DNA of 64,000 bases from Acidipropionibacterium virtanenii (lineage in GTDB: Bacteria; Actinomycetota; Actinomycetes; Propionibacteriales; Propionibacteriaceae), in assembly GCF_003325455.1 (NCBI RefSeq), contig NZ_CP025198.1:2108001-2172000 (forward strand), read 5' to 3'. The position numbers were made by a program, and so were the translations under genes. Shown here in pieces: positions 44,492 through 53,870 of this stretch; position 1 is the stretch's first letter; each line of letters opens with the position of its first letter. The notes under the pieces were generated by a model. It was not told where the DNA came from. It worked only from the letters and a program-made list of their open reading frames with translations, and ran no database searches.

Positions 44492-46241
44492 CAACGGTTC
44501 CTGCCCACACGGCCTCTGTGGCTAAAGACTCCCCGTAGGCGAATGTACGGATCTGGTCGAGTCTGGAGACTATCGCTTTGAGGCTCGGGGAACCGCACCG
44601 TGCTAACAGCCACCCGCCAAGTGCACGACCACTGTCAACACTCTTGAACCATCCGCGCTTACCGTGAGACGCCGCAGTCGCGACGATGTTGCGTGCTTCA
44701 GCCATATCGATATCGTTGGTGCGAAGCCAATCCTGCACGTTCAGACTTGACACCTCAGCTTGACAAACGGCCCTGAGGTCATCAATTACAGTGCTCTCTG
44801 CGCCGCGGCATTCAATACCCAATGAGATAAAGTCCTGAAGTTCGTCGGCGTCAAGCCGGGAGCAGACCTGGGCCTCGATACAAAGGCCATGCTCCCAGCG
44901 AACGACTGTTGCGCCTGCTTGCTCAGCTTTGATCACGTGCGGGTCTGCTGTGCGAACGTCGTTGTCAATCAGAGCTAAAACGGAGCAACCGAGCGGGGCC
45001 ATCGCCTCAGCCCGGTTCACTGCCTTTTCGCCACCATTGCCATCCTGAATTGCGAGGCCTTCCCCAGCCGCTGTGGTGAGCCCTACCGAACTTCGCTGCC
45101 GGTCCCAAGCCTCGAAGCAAGAGATCAAGACACCATGCTCCGTCTTTCCTTCTCCGATAATTACCTTACGAGCCAACAATGACGAAGGAGCGGCTCGCCG
45201 CAGTGCATTCATTACGTCGCCCGCACCCCTAAGTGACGTGATATTGACCTCGCCGCTAGCAGACTGGACAACCGACAGACTCTCGATTGGCGCCTGTTCA
45301 ACGACAACCGGAGAGTGTGTGGTCACAAACACCTGAGAGTATGGGTCGCTGTCTAGGTAGCTAAGCAAGCGGACAGCCCGATGAGGTTCGAGTCCGTTCT
45401 CAAGCTCATCGATGACTGCAATAGCCCGATCGCCAGCTGCCATCTGCTGGACGGCAAGACTCACGAGACGGCGACTTCCAAGACCGTAAGCCATCAGCGG
45501 TACTGTGTCCTCGTATAGTGCAAGGTTGGCACCCATGCCGGAGCGTGAGGAATCCAGACCAGCATGGATCGCGTTGAAGCTGCTGCCACCAACTTCATTG
45601 GCATGGTTCTGAATGGCTTTGGCCAAGTCGTTCATGGCCGAGCTCTTGTGTCCATTCAGTGCGGCACGAGCAGCTCGCTCGGCTTCTGCTAGGGCTTCGC
45701 GTTCAGTACCATCTTTGGCTGACATTCGCCCAAGAGCAGATGTGCGACTCCATCGAAGCTGGGCGTCGGTTCTGTCGTCGACTCGGAAGGTAGAGAAGGC
45801 GCGCCGTTGGCTCGATGTAATACTGCGCGTCTCACCGTCGCCTCGCACGACCTCCCACTGAGGCTCAAGCGACTCATCGACGGTAAGACGAACAACTAAG
45901 CACGGCTCGAGACCGTCCTCAGGCTCCTGTCTGAGACCTCCACCATCATCCAATCCTCTTTGCCAGAAGCCGAACGTGTTGTCTTTGAGTAACGATGTAG
46001 GGACGTCCGTCAAGATGGCCTTGATTTGAATAGACGCCGATAGGTCGACGTGATAGAAATCGACATCTGAAAAGGAGACGCTCCACCGGTCGCCGAGCAA
46101 AAGATGAATAGCTTCAAGGATCGTTGATTTACCGCTGTCACCAGGACCAATCAACGTGATCAGACGTTGATCTGGGGGCAAAGTCCAGTCAAGTCGCTTG
46201 ATACCGCGGAAATTCTCGATTTTGAGCCTACGGATTCTCAT
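44478..46241 (-). CDS. gajA: OLD-family ATP-dependent nuclease, Gabija GajA-like
   Basis: A 587-residue protein. The N-terminal ABC-like ATPase starts MRIRRLKIENFRGIKRLDW with Walker A GPGDSGKST at 32-40 and ends with VIDELENGLEPHRA and FVTTHSP. A TOPRIM nuclease domain follows, with the glutamate in IGEGKTEHG near residue 360 and LALIDND near 425. This is the GajA arrangement; the family nicks invading DNA when nucleotides run low. ATG 46241 follows AAGGAG. It is 65 bases downstream of the restriction subunit. Confidence 0.8.
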   Translation of the reverse strand: MRIRRLKIENFRGIKRLDWTLPPDQRLITLIGPGDSGKSTILEAIHLLLGDRWSVSFSDVDFYHVDLSASIQIKAILTDVPTSLLKDNTFGFWQRGLDDGGGLRQEPEDGLEPCLVVRLTVDESLEPQWEVVRGDGETRSITSSQRRAFSTFRVDDRTDAQLRWSRTSALGRMSAKDGTEREALAEAERAARAALNGHKSSAMNDLAKAIQNHANEVGGSSFNAIHAGLDSSRSGMGANLALYEDTVPLMAYGLGSRRLVSLAVQQMAAGDRAIAVIDELENGLEPHRAVRLLSYLDSDPYSQVFVTTHSPVVVEQAPIESLSVVQSASGEVNITSLRGAGDVMNALRRAAPSSLLARKVIIGEGKTEHGVLISCFEAWDRQRSSVGLTTAAGEGLAIQDGNGGEKAVNRAEAMAPLGCSVLALIDNDVRTADPHVIKAEQAGATVVRWEHGLCIEAQVCSRLDADELQDFISLGIECRGAESTVIDDLRAVCQAEVSSLNVQDWLRTNDIDMAEARNIVATAASHGKRGWFKSVDSGRALGGWLLARCGSPSLKAIVSRLDQIRTFAYGESLATEAVWAGTVDEQR

Positions 46242-46306
46242 GGCATTCTCCTTCCCACCCTTTGCAATAATCGATTCGAATACTCCCGGTTGTCCGGCCC
46301 ATTTCG

Positions 46307-48880
46307 CTACAGCGCGTTGTTGACGGGTTGGGCGAGGGCTTTGAGGTCGTCCCAGGAGTCGGCTCGGGCGGTGTCTTGTTCGTAGGCGACGAGGTAACCC
46401 CATTTCTCGCCAGCGTAGGCGTCTTCGGCGACCAGGCGGCGCACGAGGGATTCGGCGGCCTGGCGTTTGGCTTGGACGCGAGCGTCATCACGGCCGCGTT
46501 CGTCTTTGCCTTCGATGATCCAGTGCACGCCGTCGGTGTCGAGGGCGACGAAGTCGGGTAAGTAGCGGTCCTTCGCGGTGTAGTACACGTACGCCCCATC
46601 CTGTGGGTGCAGGCGGTGCCACCACACGATGTGCGGCGACGTGTTCAACAACCGGGCCAGCTGGTATTCGCCGGTGTAGGAGTCGAAGGACTCTTCGGCG
46701 AACAGGGATTTGAACCAGCCGCCATAGACTCGGCCCCGCACGAACTCAGCGCGGGATTCGATCTGGTCGTGCACCCTGTCTCCCAGGGCCAGGGTGTAGC
46801 CGTCGCCGGGCATGGGTTTCGGGTGGATGCTGGGGACCTGGCGGATCGCCCGCAGGGTCTCGACAGCGTAGGTGTGGACGAGCTGCTGGAGCTGGGTTCG
46901 CGCGGACACCAAGGACTTGACGGTCCACCCAGTAAAGGTCACGTTCTGCATAAACCGCGGCACAAGGAAACTCTCGACGTACCGGGCTGTCCCGGCCTGC
47001 TTGGGCACGAGCGGCATGTTGATGACCAGCTTGACCAGTGCATCCTTGGCGTGGGCATCGTTGATGTGGACCGAGTCGACCTCCGCGCTCTCCCGGTCCT
47101 CGGCACGCAGCTTTTTGCCCAGCGCAGCGATAACCTCCTTGCGCAACAGGACGTCACCGGTCGAGGTGACCTTGCGGGCTGCCTGCTCCACCTCGGTGTC
47201 CCCGATCTCCGACAGGTCGATCGGCGGCTGCTGCACCGTCATCGAGGTCACCGGGAACAGATACGACACGTCCGCGAACCGCTTGTTGCGCTCGATGAAG
47301 ACCGGCTCCCAGGCCTGGTCCTCGGTCGTGTCCGTTTCGTCAATCGCGCGCACACCAACTCCGGGCCCGCCGCTGGTGGTCCCCTCCACCGGCGTCGCGA
47401 CCGGAACAACACCCGAACCCGAACCTTCCGGTGTGGACGTCTGGCCGACGCCCAGCCCCGCCGTGTCACCGCCAGTGGTCGCAGACGCGGTGCCTGTCCG
47501 CTCGGAGTGCTCTGCTGCCCGACGGATCGCATCCTCAACCGTCGCCTTGTCCGGCTGGTTGACCGCGTCCTCCAGGCCGAACTGGGCCAGCACGTTCTCC
47601 GCCGCGAGCAGCTCGGTGAAGGACTGGTGGGCGATGATGTCGAGCTGGTCGATCTGCCCCACACCCGTGTACCTCCCGAACGGAAGGCGCAGGCCCCGGC
47701 CCATTGTCTGCTGGGTCAGCACCTCGGAGGCCATCGCCCGCAGCGTGACCACCACGGCGATGTTCTTGACGTCCCAGCCCTCCTTCAACTTGTTCACGCT
47801 CACCACCGCCAGCACGGGCGAGTGAGGCTGGTCGAGTTCCTCAAGGCGGCGCTGCGTGAGATCGTCCTCGTGCTTGGAATCGACTTGCAAGACGGCTTTA
47901 TCGTTGCCGAAGTACTCCGGCGTCCGCAGCAAGTCGGCGACCTGGGTGGCGTGGTCGACGTCGGAGCACACCACGAACATCACGGCGTTGACGTGACGAC
48001 GGCGCTCCGCCTCGGCGTAGGTGTCGTAGTAGGTCTGCTTGAGGGCCCGCAGCTGCACCGCATCGCGCAATTGCTGCTCCTCAGAGTTCTGGTCGGTCCC
48101 GTATCCGCCTTTGCGGAATGCCAGCACCGGGGCCTTGACATACCTGTCTCGGATCGCCAGGTACAGCGGGTACTCAAAGATCACATGATCCGTGTTCTTG
48201 TCCACCGATGCCGTCAGCCCCACTGCGGCGGCGGGCTCAAGCTCCCGCAGAGCCGCGTTGAACGCCACCGCGCTGGAGCCGTACAGGTGTGACTCGTCGG
48301 CGATCACGACCAGATCGTCCAGGCCTTTGAGGTAGTCGAACAGGACCCCAGCGTTCTCGTCGAACCGGCGCGGCTTGCGGCGCATCGCGTCCTGCGTGGC
48401 GCCGTGCGTGTCGCCCTCCTCCGACTTCGGGGCGATGAGCTGCTGGATGTTGAAGATGAACGCCAAGACCGGCACCTCGCGGCCGAACGCCAGGCGGGCG
48501 GGCCCGTTCTGGCGGACGACCCACTGCGAGTAGTCCTGCGGGGTCACCACTTCGGGCGGCACCGGCGAACCCGCAATGTAGCGACTAGAGCCGTGCGTGA
48601 AGTTCTGCACGGTCTTGTGCTGGACTGTTTTGCCCGGGGTCACGATCATCACGTTGCCCACGCCCTGACGGCGCAGGTACTCCACGAACGCCGCCATCAA
48701 ATAGGTCTTGCCCACACCCGTGGCCAGGTTCAGCACCTGCATCACGGCCGGGTCATAGTCCCCGTCCAGGGTGAACACGAGCTTGCGCAGCGCTTCCTTG
48801 TTCGGGGCCCGCAGGTCGAACTCGGAACTGATCGCCTCCAGCATGTCCGAGTCGAAACTGATGTTCAGTCTCCGGGTCAT
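46307..48880 (-). CDS. res: type III restriction enzyme, Res subunit
   Basis: An 857-residue helicase-nuclease. Walker A is LATGVGKTYL, motif II is IADESH (DESH box), and motif VI is QTMGRGLRLP. The C-terminus carries a PD-(D/E)xK nuclease, YLPDFVALDTDG then IIEGKDE. The middle has a linker rich in Gly/Thr/Ser near residues 465-515. It overlaps the mod gene by 4 bases (ATGA), so the two are translated together as a Res-Mod complex that cuts DNA after translocation. Confidence 0.9.
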   Translation of the reverse strand: MTRRLNISFDSDMLEAISSEFDLRAPNKEALRKLVFTLDGDYDPAVMQVLNLATGVGKTYLMAAFVEYLRRQGVGNVMIVTPGKTVQHKTVQNFTHGSSRYIAGSPVPPEVVTPQDYSQWVVRQNGPARLAFGREVPVLAFIFNIQQLIAPKSEEGDTHGATQDAMRRKPRRFDENAGVLFDYLKGLDDLVVIADESHLYGSSAVAFNAALRELEPAAAVGLTASVDKNTDHVIFEYPLYLAIRDRYVKAPVLAFRKGGYGTDQNSEEQQLRDAVQLRALKQTYYDTYAEAERRRHVNAVMFVVCSDVDHATQVADLLRTPEYFGNDKAVLQVDSKHEDDLTQRRLEELDQPHSPVLAVVSVNKLKEGWDVKNIAVVVTLRAMASEVLTQQTMGRGLRLPFGRYTGVGQIDQLDIIAHQSFTELLAAENVLAQFGLEDAVNQPDKATVEDAIRRAAEHSERTGTASATTGGDTAGLGVGQTSTPEGSGSGVVPVATPVEGTTSGGPGVGVRAIDETDTTEDQAWEPVFIERNKRFADVSYLFPVTSMTVQQPPIDLSEIGDTEVEQAARKVTSTGDVLLRKEVIAALGKKLRAEDRESAEVDSVHINDAHAKDALVKLVINMPLVPKQAGTARYVESFLVPRFMQNVTFTGWTVKSLVSARTQLQQLVHTYAVETLRAIRQVPSIHPKPMPGDGYTLALGDRVHDQIESRAEFVRGRVYGGWFKSLFAEESFDSYTGEYQLARLLNTSPHIVWWHRLHPQDGAYVYYTAKDRYLPDFVALDTDGVHWIIEGKDERGRDDARVQAKRQAAESLVRRLVAEDAYAGEKWGYLVAYEQDTARADSWDDLKALAQPVNNAL

Positions 48881-50871
48881 CGCGTTTCACCGTCCTCTGT
48901 GTAGTGGAACACGTCATCAGGCAGGGCAACCACCCGCGACCCCCTGCACGACCTGCGCAAGTGCTCACGGACCCCATCCATGACGCTCGTCGCGGCCAGC
49001 ACGATCGTCTCTCCGGGCGTCACGTGGCTGACCAGCGAGTCGACAATCTCGATGGTCGCCACCCCGTCGATGACCTTCAACAGGGAGTTGCCGCGCTGGG
49101 CGTCGAAAATGTAGTCATCATCAGGATGCAGGAGCCGGAATCCTAGGTTCGCGGCCACTGACTCCACGAGCGTCTCGCCGGTCGCCTCCGCAGTCAGCAT
49201 CACCCGGTCCAGATCCGGGTCGTAGTCGAAACAGGCAGGCGACAAGTGGGCGACCTGGAAGCCGCCGCCCCCACGCCAGTTCACCACGTCCTTTGTGCGC
49301 CGCGTCTTCGCCGCAGCCTTCAACGTCTTCACGTCAGCGCTCTTCTTGAGGGCCGGATCGTCGGCGATCAACTTGTTCAGCACGCTCGTGAATATGGCTG
49401 CGTCCTCCGCCGAGACGCCCTCGGGCAGATCCACATCGTCCGCCGGGATGCGTTCGCCCTTCGTCCGTGTGATCCCGCCGGGGTCCTCATCATTGACCAC
49501 CTTCTCCAGCCGCGGCCTGGTGAACGTCGTGAACGTCGATTCCAGCAGCTCACACGTCACCCACCTGCGCCCCATCTTCTGCGCCACAGCAGCCGTCGTC
49601 CCCGAACCCGCAAAGACGTCCAACACGATGTCACCCGGATTCGAGCCGATGTGAATGATCCGCTCCAGAAGCCGTTCAGGCTTTGGTGTGGAAAATGCAT
49701 CCGAGTCTGGAAATAGTCGTTTTATCTCCGCTTTGCTGTTTCGATTGCTACCAACATCTGAGAAGCTCCATATTGTGCGGGGAGTTGTGCCCCCTTCAGG
49801 CAAATAGCCTTTGACTTGGATTCGCTTCCCACGGTTGATAAAGAAAACTGACGGCCATGGGGACTCGAGCGCCCGCTCAGCATGCCTCCTCGCTACATGA
49901 ATATCGTCAGAGAGAACAAGCGCTGACACGTCTGGACGAACATCTTCCGCTGAGACTCCGCAAACGAATGCTCGTTCTTGGGCGTCGTCAAGAATCCTTC
50001 GTTCATATCTGGCCCATCCATTGAGGCCGTCCAGCATCGCATCTTGGCCAAGTCTCCAACAGCCGCCTTTGGGCGGATATAGCAACTCTCCCGTGAACGG
50101 GGACTGGATGGCGTACACCATGCCCTGATGCGTCGCAGCTCCAGGGGCGTGCCCCGGCTTCGCGATCCAAGGCACCCTGTCTCCATCTGGGTTCTTGTAG
50201 ATACTGTCTTGCGCCGCTGTTCGCAGTAACCGGTTCACTCCCCATTCAGGGCGTTTGGAGTATACGCAAAGGTAGTCTTGGTCCACCGAAAATTGCTTTG
50301 CGTCATTGCGACTCGTATCAGCTTTTCCCCAAATTACTTCCGTCACAAAACAGTCAGCACCAAATGTTTCATCAAGCAGGAGCCTCATCCGATGGACTTC
50401 TACTTGGTCTAGGTGCACCCAGATTGAACCATCCGCGGCGAGCAGCCTCTTCATGTTCAGGAGCCGGTCGCGCATCATCGTGAGCCAGATCGAGTGCTCC
50501 AGGTTGTCCTCGTAGGAAGCGAAGGTCTGAGCGGTGTTGAAGGGCGGGTCGATGTAGATCAGCTTCACCTTGCCCACGTACTTCTCGGCCAACTCGGGAA
50601 CGCGGGTCAGGGCCTCCAGGACGTCCCCGGATTCGCCGAGGATCATGAGGTTGTCGTCCTGCGGTGCCAGGTCGGCTCTCTCCGAGTATGCGAACTCGTC
50701 GCTCTTCGGGGTCTGGACGCCGTGGACGTAGTCGTCCATGACCAGCGCGTGGGTCTCGCAGTAGCGGGGATCAGACGGGTCGACCCACGTGTATCCGTAC
50801 TTGCCGGTCTCGGTGGGGATGAGCGCCTTGTCTTTATTGAACCACGTGAGCTGGAGCCGCTGCTGCGCCAT
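48877..50871 (-). CDS. mod: type III DNA methyltransferase, Mod subunit
   Basis: A 664-residue beta-class adenine methyltransferase. Catalytic motif IV is DPPFN near residue 105 and the SAM-binding motif I is DVFAGSGTT near residue 420, an order typical of Mod. The target-recognition region between them (about residues 195-395) is markedly lower in GC than the flanks, suggesting replacement. It modifies the recognition site and guides Res. It starts ATG 50871 and lies divergent to a TetR gene. Confidence 0.9.
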   Translation of the reverse strand: MAQQRLQLTWFNKDKALIPTETGKYGYTWVDPSDPRYCETHALVMDDYVHGVQTPKSDEFAYSERADLAPQDDNLMILGESGDVLEALTRVPELAEKYVGKVKLIYIDPPFNTAQTFASYEDNLEHSIWLTMMRDRLLNMKRLLAADGSIWVHLDQVEVHRMRLLLDETFGADCFVTEVIWGKADTSRNDAKQFSVDQDYLCVYSKRPEWGVNRLLRTAAQDSIYKNPDGDRVPWIAKPGHAPGAATHQGMVYAIQSPFTGELLYPPKGGCWRLGQDAMLDGLNGWARYERRILDDAQERAFVCGVSAEDVRPDVSALVLSDDIHVARRHAERALESPWPSVFFINRGKRIQVKGYLPEGGTTPRTIWSFSDVGSNRNSKAEIKRLFPDSDAFSTPKPERLLERIIHIGSNPGDIVLDVFAGSGTTAAVAQKMGRRWVTCELLESTFTTFTRPRLEKVVNDEDPGGITRTKGERIPADDVDLPEGVSAEDAAIFTSVLNKLIADDPALKKSADVKTLKAAAKTRRTKDVVNWRGGGGFQVAHLSPACFDYDPDLDRVMLTAEATGETLVESVAANLGFRLLHPDDDYIFDAQRGNSLLKVIDGVATIEIVDSLVSHVTPGETIVLAATSVMDGVREHLRRSCRGSRVVALPDDVFHYTEDGETR

Positions 50872-51034
50872 CTACTTGGTCCCTCCTTCAGCCGATCGGA
50901 CCGGCCCTTCTGGGACCCGTTGAACTACACCTCATCGTATCGGGGACCACCGACACGCTCCCCCCGAGACGCGCCCCGCATCCAGCGCCGATACCGCCCA
51001 CTCGCGAGTCACCACGCCTCTTGCAGATCGAGGA

Positions 51035-51052
51035 CCATACTACCCTGTATGG
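51035..51052. promoter_or_regulatory. palindrome upstream of the island tetR
   Basis: CCATAC (51035-51040), TACCCT, GTATGG (51047-51052) is a perfect inverted repeat with a 6-base centre, 28 bases before the TetR start. CCATAC recurs near 51697. It is a likely autoregulatory operator. Confidence 0.5.
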
Positions 51053-51080
51053 AACTCGAGACGGTGGATCGGAGGCACTG

Positions 51081-51677
51081 GTGACGTCGCAGCGACGCAA
51101 GCCCGGTAGGCCCGCGCACGGCTCGCGCGAGAGGCTCGTGGCCGCCACGTGCGAGCTATTTGCGGAGCGGGGGTTCACAGCGACCAGTCCCACCATGGTG
51201 CTCGATCGCTCCGGCGTGGGCCATGGAAGCCTCTACCACCACTTCGACGGCAAGGAAGCCTTGGCACTGGCGGCGATCGAGCAGATGCGCGCCGACGTGA
51301 TGGACAAGCTCGGGCTTGAGACGAGCGAGGACCGAGGTGGCGAATCCGACGCCGCGGACAACGAGTTGATGGACCGCGACGCGGTCTTCGACCACTACTT
51401 CACTCAGACCGAGGGTCGCGCGCTGCTGCACCTGCTCACCGATCCCGGCGTCAGCGACAGTGATGCGCTCTCGCGTCAGGTTCGGGCGTGGTGCGACGAA
51501 CTGCGATCAGCTATTCATGTGGCCGTCACCGGAGAGAACGCTGAGGGCTCGGCCGACGACTCAAAACTGACCAGAGTCCACGAGGTTGCCGACCCGCACT
51601 TGGCTGCCGCGTTGGGGCGCGGATTGCTCGCACTGCCGCGCACGGTGGACCTGTTGCATCCGGACGATCCCAGGTAG
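51081..51677 (+). CDS. TetR family regulator of the island
   Basis: A 198-residue regulator with HTH residues GSRERLVAATCELFAERGFT and the recognition segment DRSGVGHGSLYHHFDGKEAL, followed by an acidic, helical effector domain. GTG 51081 follows GGAGG by 5 bases. It is divergent from the mod gene and upstream of the recombinase, so it may control either. A clear palindrome sits upstream. Confidence 0.82.
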   Translation: MTSQRRKPGRPAHGSRERLVAATCELFAERGFTATSPTMVLDRSGVGHGSLYHHFDGKEALALAAIEQMRADVMDKLGLETSEDRGGESDAADNELMDRDAVFDHYFTQTEGRALLHLLTDPGVSDSDALSRQVRAWCDELRSAIHVAVTGENAEGSADDSKLTRVHEVADPHLAAALGRGLLALPRTVDLLHPDDPR

Positions 51678-51837
51678 TCTGACCGTACCGACAATTCCAT
51701 ACCGATAGGTACGTTCCTGGATCTGCCAGAGGCGTGCCACATCCTGACGGGGTCTTCACGCACTTCGTTCGTCGCGGCGCCGACGGATTTTGCGGCACCG
51801 ATTTTGCGGCGTGGGAGACCGTGCGCACCTACCTGGC

Positions 51838-52089
51838 ATGAACCGTGATGCGTCGAATCTGCGCTTGAGGGTCTGGCGGCGAGACAGCCCGGACCGGCAC
51901 CGGCTGGTCAAGCTGGTGCTGAACATCGCCCAGGCGCGGCACCGGGCCTGGCTGGCCGGGGAGCCGGACCCCTACGGGCTCCCGATTCCCTACGGCATCG
52001 AGCGGCCGGTCTCGTGCGTTATCGACGGTTCCGCAAAGTTTGCGGCACCGTCACCGACACCGGAGGACCATCCTGAGTCCACAACCTGA
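51838..52089 (+). CDS. small hypothetical protein ahead of the recombinase
   Basis: An 83-residue protein of unknown function, basic at the start (NRDASNLRLRVWRRDSPDRH) with an alpha-helical VLNIAQARHRAWLAG. It ends 20 bases before the serine recombinase start and could be co-transcribed. The region before it has GATTTTGCGGC direct repeats, and the palindrome at 52031-52045 lies within its last codons. Confidence 0.5.
   Translation: MNRDASNLRLRVWRRDSPDRHRLVKLVLNIAQARHRAWLAGEPDPYGLPIPYGIERPVSCVIDGSAKFAAPSPTPEDHPESTT
52031..52045. repeat. 15-bp palindrome before the recombinase
   Basis: CCGCAAAGTTTGCGG is a perfect palindrome (7+1+7). The arm TTTGCGGC also occurs twice at 51786-51810 as GATTTTGCGGC in tandem, spaced 14 bases. 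It may be a recombination or repressor site for the element. Confidence 0.5.
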
Positions 52090-52109
52090 CGGCGAGAGGA
52101 GCACCCGCC

Positions 52110-53870
52110 ATGGAACCCACATCCGACGAAGCATCGGCCACGCAGGAACCGCAGCTACTGGCGGTGTCCTACCTACGGGTGTCCACACGTGAGCAGGCCG
52201 AGCGCGGCGGCACCGAGGAAGGCTTCTCCATCCCCGCCCAACGCGAAGCCAACGCAAGGAAGGCCGCCGACCTCGGTGCCCGGATCGTCCGCGAGTTCGT
52301 GGATGCGGGCGAGTCCGCACGCTCCGCCGACCGGCCAGCACTCCAGGAGATGCTCGCGTTCATCGCCGCAACGCGGGTCCAGGTGTGCCTGGTGCACAAG
52401 GTCGACCGGCTGGCCCGCAACCGCCTCGACGACGTCCACATCCAACAAGCACTCATGGAAGCAGGCGTCACCCTTGTCTCCGCGACCGAGTCCATCGACG
52501 AGACCCCCTCAGGGATGCTGGTCCACGGCATCATGTCGTCCATCGCAGAGTTCTACAGCCGCAACCTCGCCACCGAAGTCACCAAGGGCATGACGCAGAA
52601 GGTCGCCCAGGGCGGCACCCCCATGCGAGCCCCCATCGGTTACCTCAACGTCCGCCGCACCGACGAGCAAGGCCGGGAAGTCAGGACAGTCGAGATCGAC
52701 CCGGAGCGTGCCCCGCTGATCCGGTGGGCATTCGAGACCTACGCGCGCGGTGAAACCTCCGTCGTCCAGTTGCTGCTGGACATCACCGCCCGCGGCCTGG
52801 TCACCGTGCCGTCGCCGAAGCGCCCCTCCAAACCACTCGGGCGGAACACGCTGTACAAGCTGCTGTCCAACCCGTACTACGCCGGGATCATCCGCTACAA
52901 GGGCGCCCTTCACCCCGGAGCCCACGAGCCCCTCATCGAACCGGCCCTGTTCGACCAAGTCCAATCGCTTTTGAAGGCCCGCAACGCCCATGCGACGCGG
53001 CACGTGCAGCACGCCCACCACCTCAAAGGCCTGCTCTTCTGCGGGAACTGTGGGTCACGGATGCTGTTGGACTATGCGACGAACCCGCGCGGCACGACCT
53101 ACGCCTACTTCGTCTGCTCCGGGCGTGCCGCCAAGAAGACCGCCTGCACGCGGCGTGCCGTGCCCGTCCAGGTGGCCGAACGCCTCGTCGAAGACTCCTA
53201 CGCCAGCATCACCATCAGCGAAGCCGACTACCAACATCTCGCCGCCGACATCGACACCGCCTTCGACCAGCGCTCCGCCGCGCGGGACCAAGAACTCGCC
53301 GACCTCACCGCGAACCGTGGGCGTCTCGAATCAGAAAGCGACAAGCTGCTGGCCGCGCACTTCGCCGACGCCATTGACCTAACCACCTTGAAACGTCATC
53401 AGGATCGCATCCGTGCCGGGCTCGCCGACATCGACCAGCGCCTCGCCGCCCACACAGAGCAGTACACGGGAGGCCGCGCGTTCCTGCACGACTCCCTCAG
53501 CCTGCTCACCGACGCCCACCACATGTACGCCCACTCCGATGACGCCAACCGGCGACTCGCATGCCAGGCCTTATACGAGCGTCTCGAGATCACCGACGAC
53601 GAACACCTCCGCCCGCACCTGGCCGAACCGTTCGCCACCCTCATCGGCAACGACACCAGCACCGGCGCATCAGAAGACCCCGGAAACGCCGAACGGGAAC
53701 ACCCCACATCTACCGATGTCAAGTGTTCCCGTAAGGAACTTTTGGTGGAGCATAGGGGATTCGAACCCCTGACCTCTTCCATGCCATGGAAGCGCGCTAC
53801 CAACTGCGCCAATGCCCCAGAATGCGGCCTCGCGGCCTTTTCTGGCATTTCCTGTCAGAGTGGAGCATAG
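52110..53870 (+). CDS. large serine recombinase running into tRNA-Ala
   Basis: A 586-codon frame of a large serine integrase. The catalytic serine is in SYLRVSTREQ near residue 25; the recombinase core holds KVDRLARNRLDD; then a domain with the zinc-ribbon pair CGNCGSRML and VCSGRAAKKTACTRR, and a long coiled-coil. The last 45 codons read antisense through the first tRNA-Ala (residues VEHRGFEPLT...), so the true end is unclear; the biological C-terminus may be shorter or the frame may have been fused by insertion. It probably mobilised the 42.6-53.7 kb island. Confidence 0.85.
   Translation: MEPTSDEASATQEPQLLAVSYLRVSTREQAERGGTEEGFSIPAQREANARKAADLGARIVREFVDAGESARSADRPALQEMLAFIAATRVQVCLVHKVDRLARNRLDDVHIQQALMEAGVTLVSATESIDETPSGMLVHGIMSSIAEFYSRNLATEVTKGMTQKVAQGGTPMRAPIGYLNVRRTDEQGREVRTVEIDPERAPLIRWAFETYARGETSVVQLLLDITARGLVTVPSPKRPSKPLGRNTLYKLLSNPYYAGIIRYKGALHPGAHEPLIEPALFDQVQSLLKARNAHATRHVQHAHHLKGLLFCGNCGSRMLLDYATNPRGTTYAYFVCSGRAAKKTACTRRAVPVQVAERLVEDSYASITISEADYQHLAADIDTAFDQRSAARDQELADLTANRGRLESESDKLLAAHFADAIDLTTLKRHQDRIRAGLADIDQRLAAHTEQYTGGRAFLHDSLSLLTDAHHMYAHSDDANRRLACQALYERLEITDDEHLRPHLAEPFATLIGNDTSTGASEDPGNAEREHPTSTDVKCSRKELLVEHRGFEPLTSSMPWKRATNCANAPECGLAAFSGISCQSGA
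53743..53818 (-). tRNA. tRNA-Ala (GGC), first copy with encoded CCA
   Basis: The minus strand reads GGGGCATTGGCGCAGTTGGT at the 5' end and ends with TTCGAATCCCC and the 3' arm ATGCTCC, pairing with GGGGCAT, then A and CCA. The anticodon stem is CTTCC/GGAAG with loop ATGGCAT, so the anticodon is GGC. It is 76 bases with CCA. The recombinase frame runs through it antisense. Confidence 0.95.

Noticed and set aside
53819-53860. Terminator between the two tRNA genes (GGCC repeats then TTTT on the plus strand)
   Set aside because: The tRNAs are on the other strand, where no T-run follows; the hairpin is only four base pairs.
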